DNA of 5,137 nucleotides from Candidatus Woesearchaeota archaeon (GTDB taxonomy: Archaea; Nanobdellota; Nanobdellia; Woesearchaeales; JACQSR01), in assembly GCA_023255615.1 (NCBI GenBank), contig JAHFLI010000095.1:1-5137 (forward strand), written 5' to 3'. Positions 1-5,137 of the stretch are shown one piece after another. Below the pieces are notes generated by a model. The model was not told where the DNA came from and made no database searches. It worked only from the letters and a program-made list of their open reading frames with translations. Positions within the stretch are counted from its first letter, which is position 1. Each line of letters starts with the position of its first letter. The position numbers were made by a program, and so were the translations under genes.

Positions 1-2
1 TA

Positions 3-248
3 TATCATCTTAAATCTGATGCGGAGGGTAAGTTTGCCGTTCCTGAGGACTGTGATGAAAATGACCCTATTGGTTCAAGTAAACCATATACCCTCCTTTT
101 ATCTCCTGCTCCAACACTGCTTTGCAAAGATCAAGGATTGAAAGAAGAGCAAAATTGTATCTGCGGTACGAGGAACTGTTATCAAGGATATTATTGTTCT
201 ACTACACAAAGTCTCTGTACAAGCCAAAAGCCACAGCAAGCCTCATGA
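3..248 (+). CDS. 3' end of a cysteine-rich, probably exported protein (5' truncated by window)
   Basis: An open frame enters from the left edge and stops at TGA 246-248, leaving 81 visible residues. Seven are cysteines (visible residues 17, 41, 52, 54, 59, 65, 72). The last five form the spacing C-x-C-x4-C-x5-C-x6-C, with a glycine before the third Cys-pair loop (CICG, then QGYYC). Such regularly spaced cysteines near a C-terminus suggest disulfide-stabilised extracellular modules, which I associate with surface proteins of DPANN archaea; the export signal would lie upstream of the window. The frame overlaps the next gene by four bases (ATGA), supporting both this stop and co-translation. No catalytic motif is visible and the specific function is unknown. 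A zinc-binding role for the cysteines is an alternative, but the irregular spacing and Tyr/Gly/Ser/Thr-rich loops fit disulfides better. Confidence 0.72.
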   Translation, partial: YHLKSDAEGKFAVPEDCDENDPIGSSKPYTLLLSPAPTLLCKDQGLKEEQNCICGTRNCYQGYYCSTTQSLCTSQKPQQAS

Positions 249-1084
249 GAAACATCTTTATTTCTTCTGCAAAGAATTCTTGGAAACGAATAATGGATCA
301 TAAATTGCTTTCGTTCTCAATTATTTTCCTCCAAATTATTTTTCTGGGATTATGGTTTGCCAATCAATTATATTTTCAGGTTCAGATTAATGATAAACTA
401 GTTACGGTGTTTGAGAAAGCGGAGAAGGAATTGCCGTCGGAACAGAATATTACAACTGGTTTTTTTTCTGGAACTCCTTTAGTTTCACAGAATTTCTTTA
501 CTATTGAAGATGATTTTCAAGAACTGGTTTCATTGCTCAGAAACTTTCTCATTGTTGCTGCGATTATTTTTAGCGTGGTGAATGGTGTGGTGTGGACGGC
601 AACTTCAGGATTATTTGTACAAAAAAAATGGAAAGAGTATCTTCAGGATTATGGAACATTTGTTATCGTGAGTGCGTGTTTCTTTCTCTTTCTTGTTGTT
701 GTCTTTCAGGCAAGCATTGCCTCATTGTCGTTTGAAACGCCCGATCGATTTACAACGTCAACGTTTATGTTTATTATTGTTTCATTTATTATTTATTATT
801 TTATGAATGTTAGTTTTGCGCTGATCGGAAAAAAGTCGCTTAAGGAATTACCGTTGGCAACATTGAGTATAGGAGTTAAAAAAATAATATATATTATTCT
901 TCTTTACTGCTTTATTTTTTTATGTTACCTTATTCCGCTTTACCTTATGGTAACTTTCATAGAACATATCTTTGTCATTACTCTTGTCATCCTTTTGTTG
1001 CTCCTTATCATGTTCATCTTAAGAGTTTTCTTTATAGAATTCGTCCATCAATTGGATTCAGGTGATGTATCAGAGGCTTCGTAA
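245..1084 (+). CDS. Multi-span integral membrane protein of unknown function
   Basis: The protein has 279 residues from the ATG at 245. An in-frame TTG at 122 would add 41 residues, but these lie wholly inside the upstream cysteine-rich gene and read as a basic, non-membrane artefact. The ATG sits in a 4-bp ATGA overlap with that gene's stop, the usual sign of translational coupling. Hydrophobic segments are near residues 22-41, 99-120, 138-158, 173-194, 212-235 and 240-265, giving about six spans. The 50-odd residue hydrophilic loop between spans one and two (about 42-97) contains an NIT sequon and would be outside if the N-terminus is inside. The N-terminus is short and basic (KNSWKR). The C-terminal tail (VHQLDSGDVSEAS) is encoded in DNA shared with the opposite-strand gene. 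I recognise no transporter or enzyme motif. Coupling to a Cys-rich exported protein suggests an envelope role, which is inference only. Confidence 0.82.
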   Translation: MRNIFISSAKNSWKRIMDHKLLSFSIIFLQIIFLGLWFANQLYFQVQINDKLVTVFEKAEKELPSEQNITTGFFSGTPLVSQNFFTIEDDFQELVSLLRNFLIVAAIIFSVVNGVVWTATSGLFVQKKWKEYLQDYGTFVIVSACFFLFLVVVFQASIASLSFETPDRFTTSTFMFIIVSFIIYYFMNVSFALIGKKSLKELPLATLSIGVKKIIYIILLYCFIFLCYLIPLYLMVTFIEHIFVITLVILLLLLIMFILRVFFIEFVHQLDSGDVSEAS

Positions 1085-2220
1085 GAGTCGGACATTTCAG
1101 CATCGTAATTTCCTGATTCATCTTCCCTTGTTTCATAATTTTCGCTTTCGTCGCCATCATGAGATACATAGTCAGATTCAACAAACTCTTCTAAACGCTC
1201 TGTATCTTCTTTCGCTTCTTCTACAATCTCTTCTAATGAATGATGGTTGTTTTTTTGTTTTCCTTTCTGACCATAATTCTCCTCAACATCTTTTACCCGT
1301 TTTGCCGCATGAGCTGCTTTCGCTTTAGAATCGACTCCTTTATTGCTTTCAGAACCGAAAACTGCTGGTGTGTATCCTTTAGGGAAATGAGCAGCACGTT
1401 CTGCATAGAAATCGGCAAGGAATTGATCAATCTCAGTCTCGATATCAAACACATCTCCTTTGTTGTGAAAGGTTAGATAAGTATGAGCAATTTCATGGGC
1501 CATAATGTATTTGACAAATTCATCTGGAGAAATTCCTAATTCTCGTCCATATTGCTCAGCAATGGAATATAATCCAGGATGAGTAAAAAGGTTTCCGTGT
1601 TGGAGATTTATGGCTGCCATTGTCGTTCCCTCACCTGACTTTTTGAGGAATCCGCCGGAGACATATTTGATAGGAACGTTATGACCATGAGAATGCTCTT
1701 CAAGTGCTGCTACGAGAGATCGCCCTTCTTCTGAATTCACAAAATTAAGATAATATTGCCTGGTTGTTTCTGCCATCGATAAAAATTTTCCAACTGCACG
1801 CGGAGAACAATGAACTTCTACATCTGTTTTATATCCAAACCAATTGTCAGAATTAAAATGAACTCCTCCAAGCGATTGAATGACCCCATTATCAGCATGA
1901 GGTTTAACGACTTCAATAACTGGATTTGGACCCATCCATCCTTCCATCCATTGATAAGGAACATGAGGCACGACATTCTGGTGCATCTTATATGCTCGAT
2001 TAAAATCTCTAAATTCAACTCCTTCTCCAACTCCCACTTTATCAAAAATTTCCCACCGTTTATCAAGAGAATGTTGCCATACATAGGAATCTTGAACAGT
2101 ATCAGCATTTCGTAAAGCTCTATGTAGCCAGACTTCGCCTTTCGTTGCAGGTTGAGCCCATGGTGTAACATTGAGATACACTGGTTTCCCCGTGTTATGC
2201 TGTCCGTGGCTCTGAATCAT
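1048..2220 (-). CDS. Predicted zinc metallopeptidase (HEIAH) with acidic repetitive C-terminal tail
   Basis: The protein has 390 residues with no signal peptide or membrane span, so it is probably cytosolic. The zinc-site motif is HEIAHTYLTFH at residues 242-252. HExxH supplies H242, E243 and H246, and H252 sits at the metzincin third-ligand spacing, although the metzincin glycine is Leu249. A following acidic helix (ETEIDQFLADFYAE, 261-274) resembles the E..AD.FA helix after HExxH in ImmA/IrrE-type and other gluzincin-like peptidases, so E261 or E263 could be the ligand instead. Residues 1-130 are Trp-rich (seven Trp) and not recognised. Residues 300-345 are charged and probably helical. Residues 352-390 form an acidic, Ser/Tyr-rich low-complexity tail with about ten-residue repeats. 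The start ATG is supported by an upstream TATA box and a purine-rich AGGGGG stretch. Substrate is unknown. Peptidase assignment is likely; the exact family is uncertain. Confidence 0.85.
   Translation of the reverse strand: MIQSHGQHNTGKPVYLNVTPWAQPATKGEVWLHRALRNADTVQDSYVWQHSLDKRWEIFDKVGVGEGVEFRDFNRAYKMHQNVVPHVPYQWMEGWMGPNPVIEVVKPHADNGVIQSLGGVHFNSDNWFGYKTDVEVHCSPRAVGKFLSMAETTRQYYLNFVNSEEGRSLVAALEEHSHGHNVPIKYVSGGFLKKSGEGTTMAAINLQHGNLFTHPGLYSIAEQYGRELGISPDEFVKYIMAHEIAHTYLTFHNKGDVFDIETEIDQFLADFYAERAAHFPKGYTPAVFGSESNKGVDSKAKAAHAAKRVKDVEENYGQKGKQKNNHHSLEEIVEEAKEDTERLEEFVESDYVSHDGDESENYETREDESGNYDAEMSDSYEASDTSPESN
1250..1266 (+). terminator. Possible oligo-T terminator of the plus-strand operon, inside the antisense gene
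   Basis: The plus strand has seven T, a G, four T, CC and three T (1250-1266), about 165 bases past the membrane gene's stop. It is the first strong T-run after that stop and could end transcripts of the Cys-rich/membrane operon. The same DNA encodes the Lys/Gln/Asn-rich KGKQKNNHH segment of the metallopeptidase on the minus strand, so the run may simply reflect AAA and AAC codons. Confidence 0.3.
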
Positions 2221-2263
2221 TCCCTTTAAATACCCCCTATTTTCATATGTAGACCTATCTGTT

Positions 2264-2296
2264 ATTACTATATAATGGTAAAATTAGTATATAAAT
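2264..2296 (-). promoter_or_regulatory. TATA promoter of the metallopeptidase gene
   Basis: On the minus strand, ATTTATATA at 2296-2288 matches the archaeal TATA box. Transcription would begin about 25 bases downstream, near 2264, leaving a leader of roughly 43 bases before the ATG at 2220. A second AT-rich element (ATTATATAG, about 2275-2267) could be an alternative box giving a leader of about 25 bases. A purine-rich AGGGGG lies some 12 bases before the ATG, within the leader either way, and may serve for ribosome binding although the spacing is long. Confidence 0.55.
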
Positions 2297-2335
2297 CTAT
2301 CGGTTTTTGGAAGGGAAATGTTCATAGCAGAGAAC

Positions 2336-2352
2336 ACAAAAGAAAAACGAAG
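2336..2352 (-). terminator. Oligo-T terminator of the His-rich protein gene
   Basis: About 20 bases after the TAG stop (2371-2373), the minus strand reads CGTTTTTCTTTTGTG. There is no strong hairpin. Archaeal RNA polymerase terminates at such T-runs, and the site lies before the separate promoter of the next gene. This supports two transcripts rather than one minus-strand operon, though read-through is possible. Confidence 0.45.
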
Positions 2353-2370
2353 GAATCAGAAAAGTAATTT

Positions 2371-3102
2371 CTATCCGTGACCGCCGCCGTGTCCAGAGAC
2401 CGCGTGGGACTTCTTTTTGTAAGGCATATGCTCAGGGATAACCCCTTCTCCCAATGGACCCTTGTTTCTAAAGTACTGCTCAAGAAAAGCAATTGCATCT
2501 TCGCGGTGCATCTTTGCCGCATCAACATGTTTTTCTAATCCAACTTTTTTTACAATGCCTGGAATATGTTCGTGAGTTATCCCCGCGTAGATTGCAGAGT
2601 CTAATTCATTCTCTAATGACTCCTTAAACTTAGCGGCGTAGGAGGTATGGAGTTCGTGCGTATACTCGGCACCATGTTTTGCAAGGCGACCAGAGATTTC
2701 GGCATCATTCATACCTGTGTATGCCTTCATTAATAGTTGTTCGTCCAATTTAGTTTTTGGTTTTGCTCCAAATCTCTTTTTTGCGATCTCAACATATTTT
2801 TTTGTTAATGCCTCCGCAAATTTTCTAGAAAAATCGCTGTCATTAAGCTTATCATACTCTGGCTCTCCATCATCATTAACCAAACCGACCTCCTTCGCTG
2901 CTTCCATATATGCGACGTTGTGAGACCAGCTCGCTCCACGTATTATTTTTTTCTTTTGTTTTCTTTTTTCTTCAATCTCGTGAAGCATATGTTCAAGATC
3001 ATGATGTCCTCCATGAGCCCCTTCAAGTGATAACAGAATAAATCCAAAAGAACTTTGTAAAAAACGAGAAAAGAGGTTTCTTTTTTGTTTTCCTATTTGC
3101 AT
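2371..3102 (-). CDS. His-rich, mostly helical protein of unknown function
   Basis: The protein has 243 residues from the ATG at 3102. A TTG at 3189 would extend it by 29 residues. I prefer the ATG because a BRE/TATA-like element lies about 26 bp upstream (a leaderless start) and a GAGG lies 7 bases before it. The N-terminus is basic (MQIGKQKRNLFSR), then a short hydrophobic stretch (about 14-26), then a His cluster (H30, H33, H34, H38, H41) and a Lys-rich patch (46-53). The remainder is predicted helical and charged. It ends in a flexible Gly/His tail (HAVSGHGGGHG). There are 17 His among 243 residues, grouped at both ends and around HEH at 177-179, suggesting metal binding, though no known metal-site signature is complete. 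The hydrophobic stretch is short for a true span; it could be an amphipathic membrane-binding helix or a signal-like segment. I do not recognise the family. Confidence 0.75.
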   Translation of the reverse strand: MQIGKQKRNLFSRFLQSSFGFILLSLEGAHGGHHDLEHMLHEIEEKRKQKKKIIRGASWSHNVAYMEAAKEVGLVNDDGEPEYDKLNDSDFSRKFAEALTKKYVEIAKKRFGAKPKTKLDEQLLMKAYTGMNDAEISGRLAKHGAEYTHELHTSYAAKFKESLENELDSAIYAGITHEHIPGIVKKVGLEKHVDAAKMHREDAIAFLEQYFRNKGPLGEGVIPEHMPYKKKSHAVSGHGGGHG

Positions 3103-3140
3103 AGCTCGTCCTCTTTCTTGCACCCATTTAAACTTTTCGG
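3102..3140 (-). promoter_or_regulatory. BRE/TATA promoter for a leaderless start of the His-rich protein
   Basis: On the minus strand, CCGAAAAG (3140-3133) followed by TTTAAATG (3132-3125) resembles the archaeal BRE-TATA arrangement. The centre of the box is about 26 bases upstream of the A of the ATG at 3102, so the transcript would start at or next to the start codon. This favours the 243-residue form over the longer TTG start. A GAGG 7 bases before the ATG would matter only for transcripts starting further upstream. Confidence 0.5.
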
Positions 3141-3210
3141 TTTCGTGGCTCGATGAGCTCGCGCACACCTCGTTAAGTAGAATGTACAATCCCGCGAATT
3201 TTATCCTTGA

Positions 3211-3250
3211 ACTAAACCTTTATAAAAAGGAATGTACCTAGACAAGTACA
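3211..3250 (+). promoter_or_regulatory. TATA promoter of the NTase-HEPN gene, possibly bidirectional
   Basis: TTTATAAA at 3219-3226, preceded by ACTAAACC as a possible BRE, is placed to start plus-strand transcription near 3248, giving a leader of about 15 bases before the ATG at 3263. There is no Shine-Dalgarno motif in that leader. The surrounding CCTTTATAAAAAGG is close to palindromic and reads as CCTTTTTATAAAGG on the other strand. In that direction it would start transcription near 3197, upstream of the TTG at 3189 of the divergent gene. Confidence 0.55.
3233..3250. repeat. Short inverted repeat TGTAC-8-GTACA at the predicted start site
   Basis: TGTAC at 3233-3237 and GTACA at 3246-3250 are perfect 5-bp inverted arms around an 8-base spacer, just downstream of the TATA box and over the predicted transcription start. 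A further TGTACA palindrome lies at 3183-3188. The position suits a repressor operator, but arms this short can occur by chance. Confidence 0.3.
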
Positions 3251-3262
3251 AATTCTGTCAAA

Positions 3263-5086
3263 ATGACTAAGAAAGAACCAGAGAAGAAGGACGACAAGAA
3301 AGAAGAAGAACTGCTCTCAAAACTGCCGAAAGAGACACAGGAGAAATTAAAAGATATTAAAGAAAAACTGCAACGATATCAGAAATCCATTCTTGAGAAA
3401 TTTGACAAATATATCATGGGAATTTCATTATTGCCGCCTCCGAAAGATGAGCAATTAAAACCGGAAGAACGCGATAAAATAACATTGATTGTTCTTGTTG
3501 ATGATTCTGATTCAAAAAAGATGTCGAAGTTTGAGCTCAAGGATAAGCTTGCTGCAATTCTCCAATCTACGGCAACAGATATCGATAAGAATTTTTTTGT
3601 GCAAACAGTTATTCTTTCTGATCTCTGGCAATCCTGTTATGATGCTCGTTATGATGTGTTGCAATTAGTTGCGCTCTCTGCTCCTATTTTCGACACAGGG
3701 ATGCTGCAAGCAGTCAAGATTGCGGAAGTCCATAAGACAATGGTGCTCAAGAAGTTTGAGAAATATATTGTGAGTTATGTTCTTGCGGGATCATTAGTAC
3801 AAGGACGTGCAACAAAAACTTCAGATATTGATGTCTGGGTTGTGATTGATGATACCGACGTCAAAAAAATGACAAGGGGGGAGTTAAAAGACAAGCTGAG
3901 AGCCATTATTATCGGGATGGGTATTGAAGCGGGTGAAATTACTGGTGTCAGAAACAAACTCAATATTCAAGTGTATATTTTAACTGATTTCTGGGATTCT
4001 TTGAGAGAAGCAAATCCTATTATTTTCACTTTATTACGAGATGGTGTTCCATTTTACGATCGCGGTATTTTCATGCCCTGGAAACAACTTTTACGAATGG
4101 GGAAGATTAAACCAAGTGCAGAAGCGATTGATTTGTTCATGGCAAGTGGCCATCAAATGTTGCAGCGTGTTCATTTGAAATTGAAAGATATTGGCATGGA
4201 AGATATTTATTATGCGATCTTGACGCCATCACAAGCGGCGTTAATGTTATACGGAGTCCCGCCACCAGCGCCGAAAGAAACTGCTGAACTCATGCGGGAG
4301 ATTTTCTGCAAGAAAGAAAAATTCATGGAAGAAAAGTTTGTCTCGACACTTGAAAAAGTCATTAAAATCAGAAAAGATATCGAGCATGGAACAAAGAAAG
4401 AGATGACGGGAAAAGAAATTGATGACATGTTGGGAGAATCAGAAGATTATCTCAAGCGGATCAAAAAGTTATTTTCACAGATAGAGAAGTTAAAAGAAGA
4501 AGGAGAGGTTGTAGGCGTCTATGACCACATTGTATCTATTATTCGTGATGTCCTCCGTTTGGAAGGTGTCGAAAAAGTGTCCGATGCCGATATTGTTACA
4601 ACATTTGAAGAGGAAATGGTGAGTCAAGGAAAGATTCCTGCAAAATTCCTCCGTCTGTTGAATGAATTAATTAAAGCAAAGAAAGATTATGATGAAAAAA
4701 AATTAAACAAGCAAGAAGTCGAAAAAGTTAAAAAAGATTCCTCTGCGCTGATTAAATTCCTTGTTGAATACATGCAGAGAAAACGGGGACGGGAATTAGA
4801 AAGAGCAAAAATCCGTGTCAAGCATGGAGATCGTTATGGAGAGGTTGTTTTGCTGGATGACGTTGCGTTTATTATTCATGATATCGATCATGAAGACAAA
4901 GAGATTTCTAAAGCAGCCATAAATCAAGACGGTTCATTAGGTTTGCCCGAAAAAACGACGTTAGACGAACTTGAAAAGCATCTTGCAAAAACACCGATTC
5001 CTCAGAAAGTGTTTCTCAAAGAGCGTATCTTCACCGATCTGAGAAAAGTATTTGGTAAAGACGTCGAAGTATTGATGAATTATTAA
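3263..5086 (+). CDS. Tandem nucleotidyltransferase / HEPN-like multidomain protein
   Basis: The protein has 607 residues. Residues 1-45 are a Lys/Glu-rich coiled-coil-like leader. Residues 41-155 and 158-275 are internal repeats of a nucleotidyltransferase fold (compare ELKDKLAAI/ELKDKLRAI, VILSDLW/YILTDFW, VDDSD/IDDTD). The second repeat has the MNT-type active site: G176-S177, then D188-I-D190. The first lacks GS, and its DxD is replaced by K72-I-T74. Residues about 285-413 look HEPN-like: an YYA...ALMLYG helix pair followed by R370-KDIE-H375, the Rx4H motif of HEPN RNases. Residues about 416-507 look like a second HEPN-like bundle with K471-x4-Y476 at the equivalent place. Residues about 515-607 form a compact alpha/beta end domain. 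MNT enzymes transfer nucleotides (AMP in MntA/HepT systems) and HEPN domains are often RNases, so a self-regulated RNase or NMP-transferase is plausible, but this is inferred. The ATG follows a short predicted leader without a Shine-Dalgarno site. Confidence 0.86.
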   Translation: MTKKEPEKKDDKKEEELLSKLPKETQEKLKDIKEKLQRYQKSILEKFDKYIMGISLLPPPKDEQLKPEERDKITLIVLVDDSDSKKMSKFELKDKLAAILQSTATDIDKNFFVQTVILSDLWQSCYDARYDVLQLVALSAPIFDTGMLQAVKIAEVHKTMVLKKFEKYIVSYVLAGSLVQGRATKTSDIDVWVVIDDTDVKKMTRGELKDKLRAIIIGMGIEAGEITGVRNKLNIQVYILTDFWDSLREANPIIFTLLRDGVPFYDRGIFMPWKQLLRMGKIKPSAEAIDLFMASGHQMLQRVHLKLKDIGMEDIYYAILTPSQAALMLYGVPPPAPKETAELMREIFCKKEKFMEEKFVSTLEKVIKIRKDIEHGTKKEMTGKEIDDMLGESEDYLKRIKKLFSQIEKLKEEGEVVGVYDHIVSIIRDVLRLEGVEKVSDADIVTTFEEEMVSQGKIPAKFLRLLNELIKAKKDYDEKKLNKQEVEKVKKDSSALIKFLVEYMQRKRGRELERAKIRVKHGDRYGEVVLLDDVAFIIHDIDHEDKEISKAAINQDGSLGLPEKTTLDELEKHLAKTPIPQKVFLKERIFTDLRKVFGKDVEVLMNY

Positions 5087-5137
5087 CTAAGTAATTTATT
5101 CAATCGAGAGTGTAATCAAATATGACAACTTGATTTG
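5087..5137 (+). other. Non-coding tail after the NTase-HEPN gene with a weak inverted repeat
   Basis: No gene start with an open frame is visible here; the ATG at 5122 stops after three codons. AATCAA (5114-5119) and TTGATT (5130-5135) can pair around a 10-base loop, and the window ends directly after. A stem of only AT-rich pairs is weak, so it is at most a candidate terminator whose downstream T-run, if any, lies outside the window. Confidence 0.3.

Noticed and set aside
122..244. TTG-started 41-residue extension of the membrane protein
   Set aside because: It lies entirely within the Cys-rich gene's frame. The ATGA overlap at 245-248 and the lack of membrane-protein character in the extension favour the ATG.
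460..467. Run of eight T inside the membrane gene as a terminator
   Set aside because: It encodes the FFS segment in an intact reading frame with no following promoter or gene start, so it is most simply coding sequence.
1062..1476. Plus-strand open frames opposite the metallopeptidase tail
   Set aside because: They are antisense to well-supported coding sequence, overlap each other, and have compositions (Phe/Leu/Ser-rich) expected from the complement of acidic codons.
1810..2171. Open frames on both strands within the metallopeptidase N-terminal region
   Set aside because: Both are out-of-frame shadows without own promoters; the main frame has the TATA-supported start and the zinc motif.
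2322..2923. Small open frames overlapping the His-rich gene on either strand
   Set aside because: They are shadows without start signals, and one runs through the intergenic terminator region.
3103..3189. TTG-started 29-residue extension of the His-rich protein
   Set aside because: The BRE/TATA element and GAGG site favour the ATG at 3102. The extension is Ser/Cys-rich and covers the promoter. It is not fully excluded, since a TATA element also lies upstream of it.
3775..4428. Minus-strand open frames inside the NTase-HEPN gene
   Set aside because: They are Ser/Ile/Phe-rich antisense shadows of a gene with clear domain motifs.
1048..5086. The three right-hand genes as a single defence or toxin-antitoxin operon
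   Set aside because: The genes lie on different strands with separate promoters and an oligo-T terminator between the two minus genes. Adjacency alone does not show a shared system, so each gene is reported separately.

Overview
The window looks like chromosomal DNA from an archaeon, most likely an uncultivated DPANN lineage of the Woesearchaeota/Pacearchaeota type. The evidence is AT-rich DNA, archaeal TATA/BRE-like promoters with short or absent leaders, oligo-T stretches in place of strong hairpin terminators, and protein styles I associate with that group (a Cys-rich surface-type tail, small multi-span membrane proteins, and a long Lys/Glu-rich nucleotidyltransferase protein). The lineage is an inference from style; there is no rRNA or marker gene here.

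Layout. (1) Positions 1-248, plus strand: the 3' end of a cysteine-rich, probably exported protein. It overlaps by 4 bases (ATGA) the next gene at 245-1084, a membrane protein with about six spans, so the two look like one translationally coupled unit. (2) 1048-2220, minus strand: a predicted zinc metallopeptidase (HEIAH plus His at the metzincin spacing, and a following Glu-rich helix) with a long acidic repetitive tail. Its 3' end overlaps the membrane gene tail-to-tail by 37 bp. (3) 2221-2370: a 150-bp gap with an oligo-T terminator and a TATA promoter, so the next minus gene is probably a separate transcript. (4) 2371-3102, minus strand: a His-rich, mostly helical protein of unknown function. 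(5) 3103-3262: a divergent intergenic region with promoters for both sides, including a nearly palindromic TATA element. (6) 3263-5086, plus strand: a 607-residue protein that I read as degenerate nucleotidyltransferase (NTase), then NTase with GS...DxD, then HEPN-like with Rx4H, then degenerate HEPN-like, then a C-terminal alpha/beta domain. (7) 5087-5137: a short non-coding tail with a weak inverted repeat.

How they fit together. The NTase-HEPN protein is the most interesting object. It joins in one chain the two modules that form separate MNT/HEPN toxin-antitoxin pairs, and each module appears twice, once with its motif and once without it. Whether it, the metallopeptidase and the His-rich protein work together cannot be told from this sequence; they have separate promoters and I see no shared operon. 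No tRNA, rRNA, CRISPR array, insertion sequence or integrase was found.
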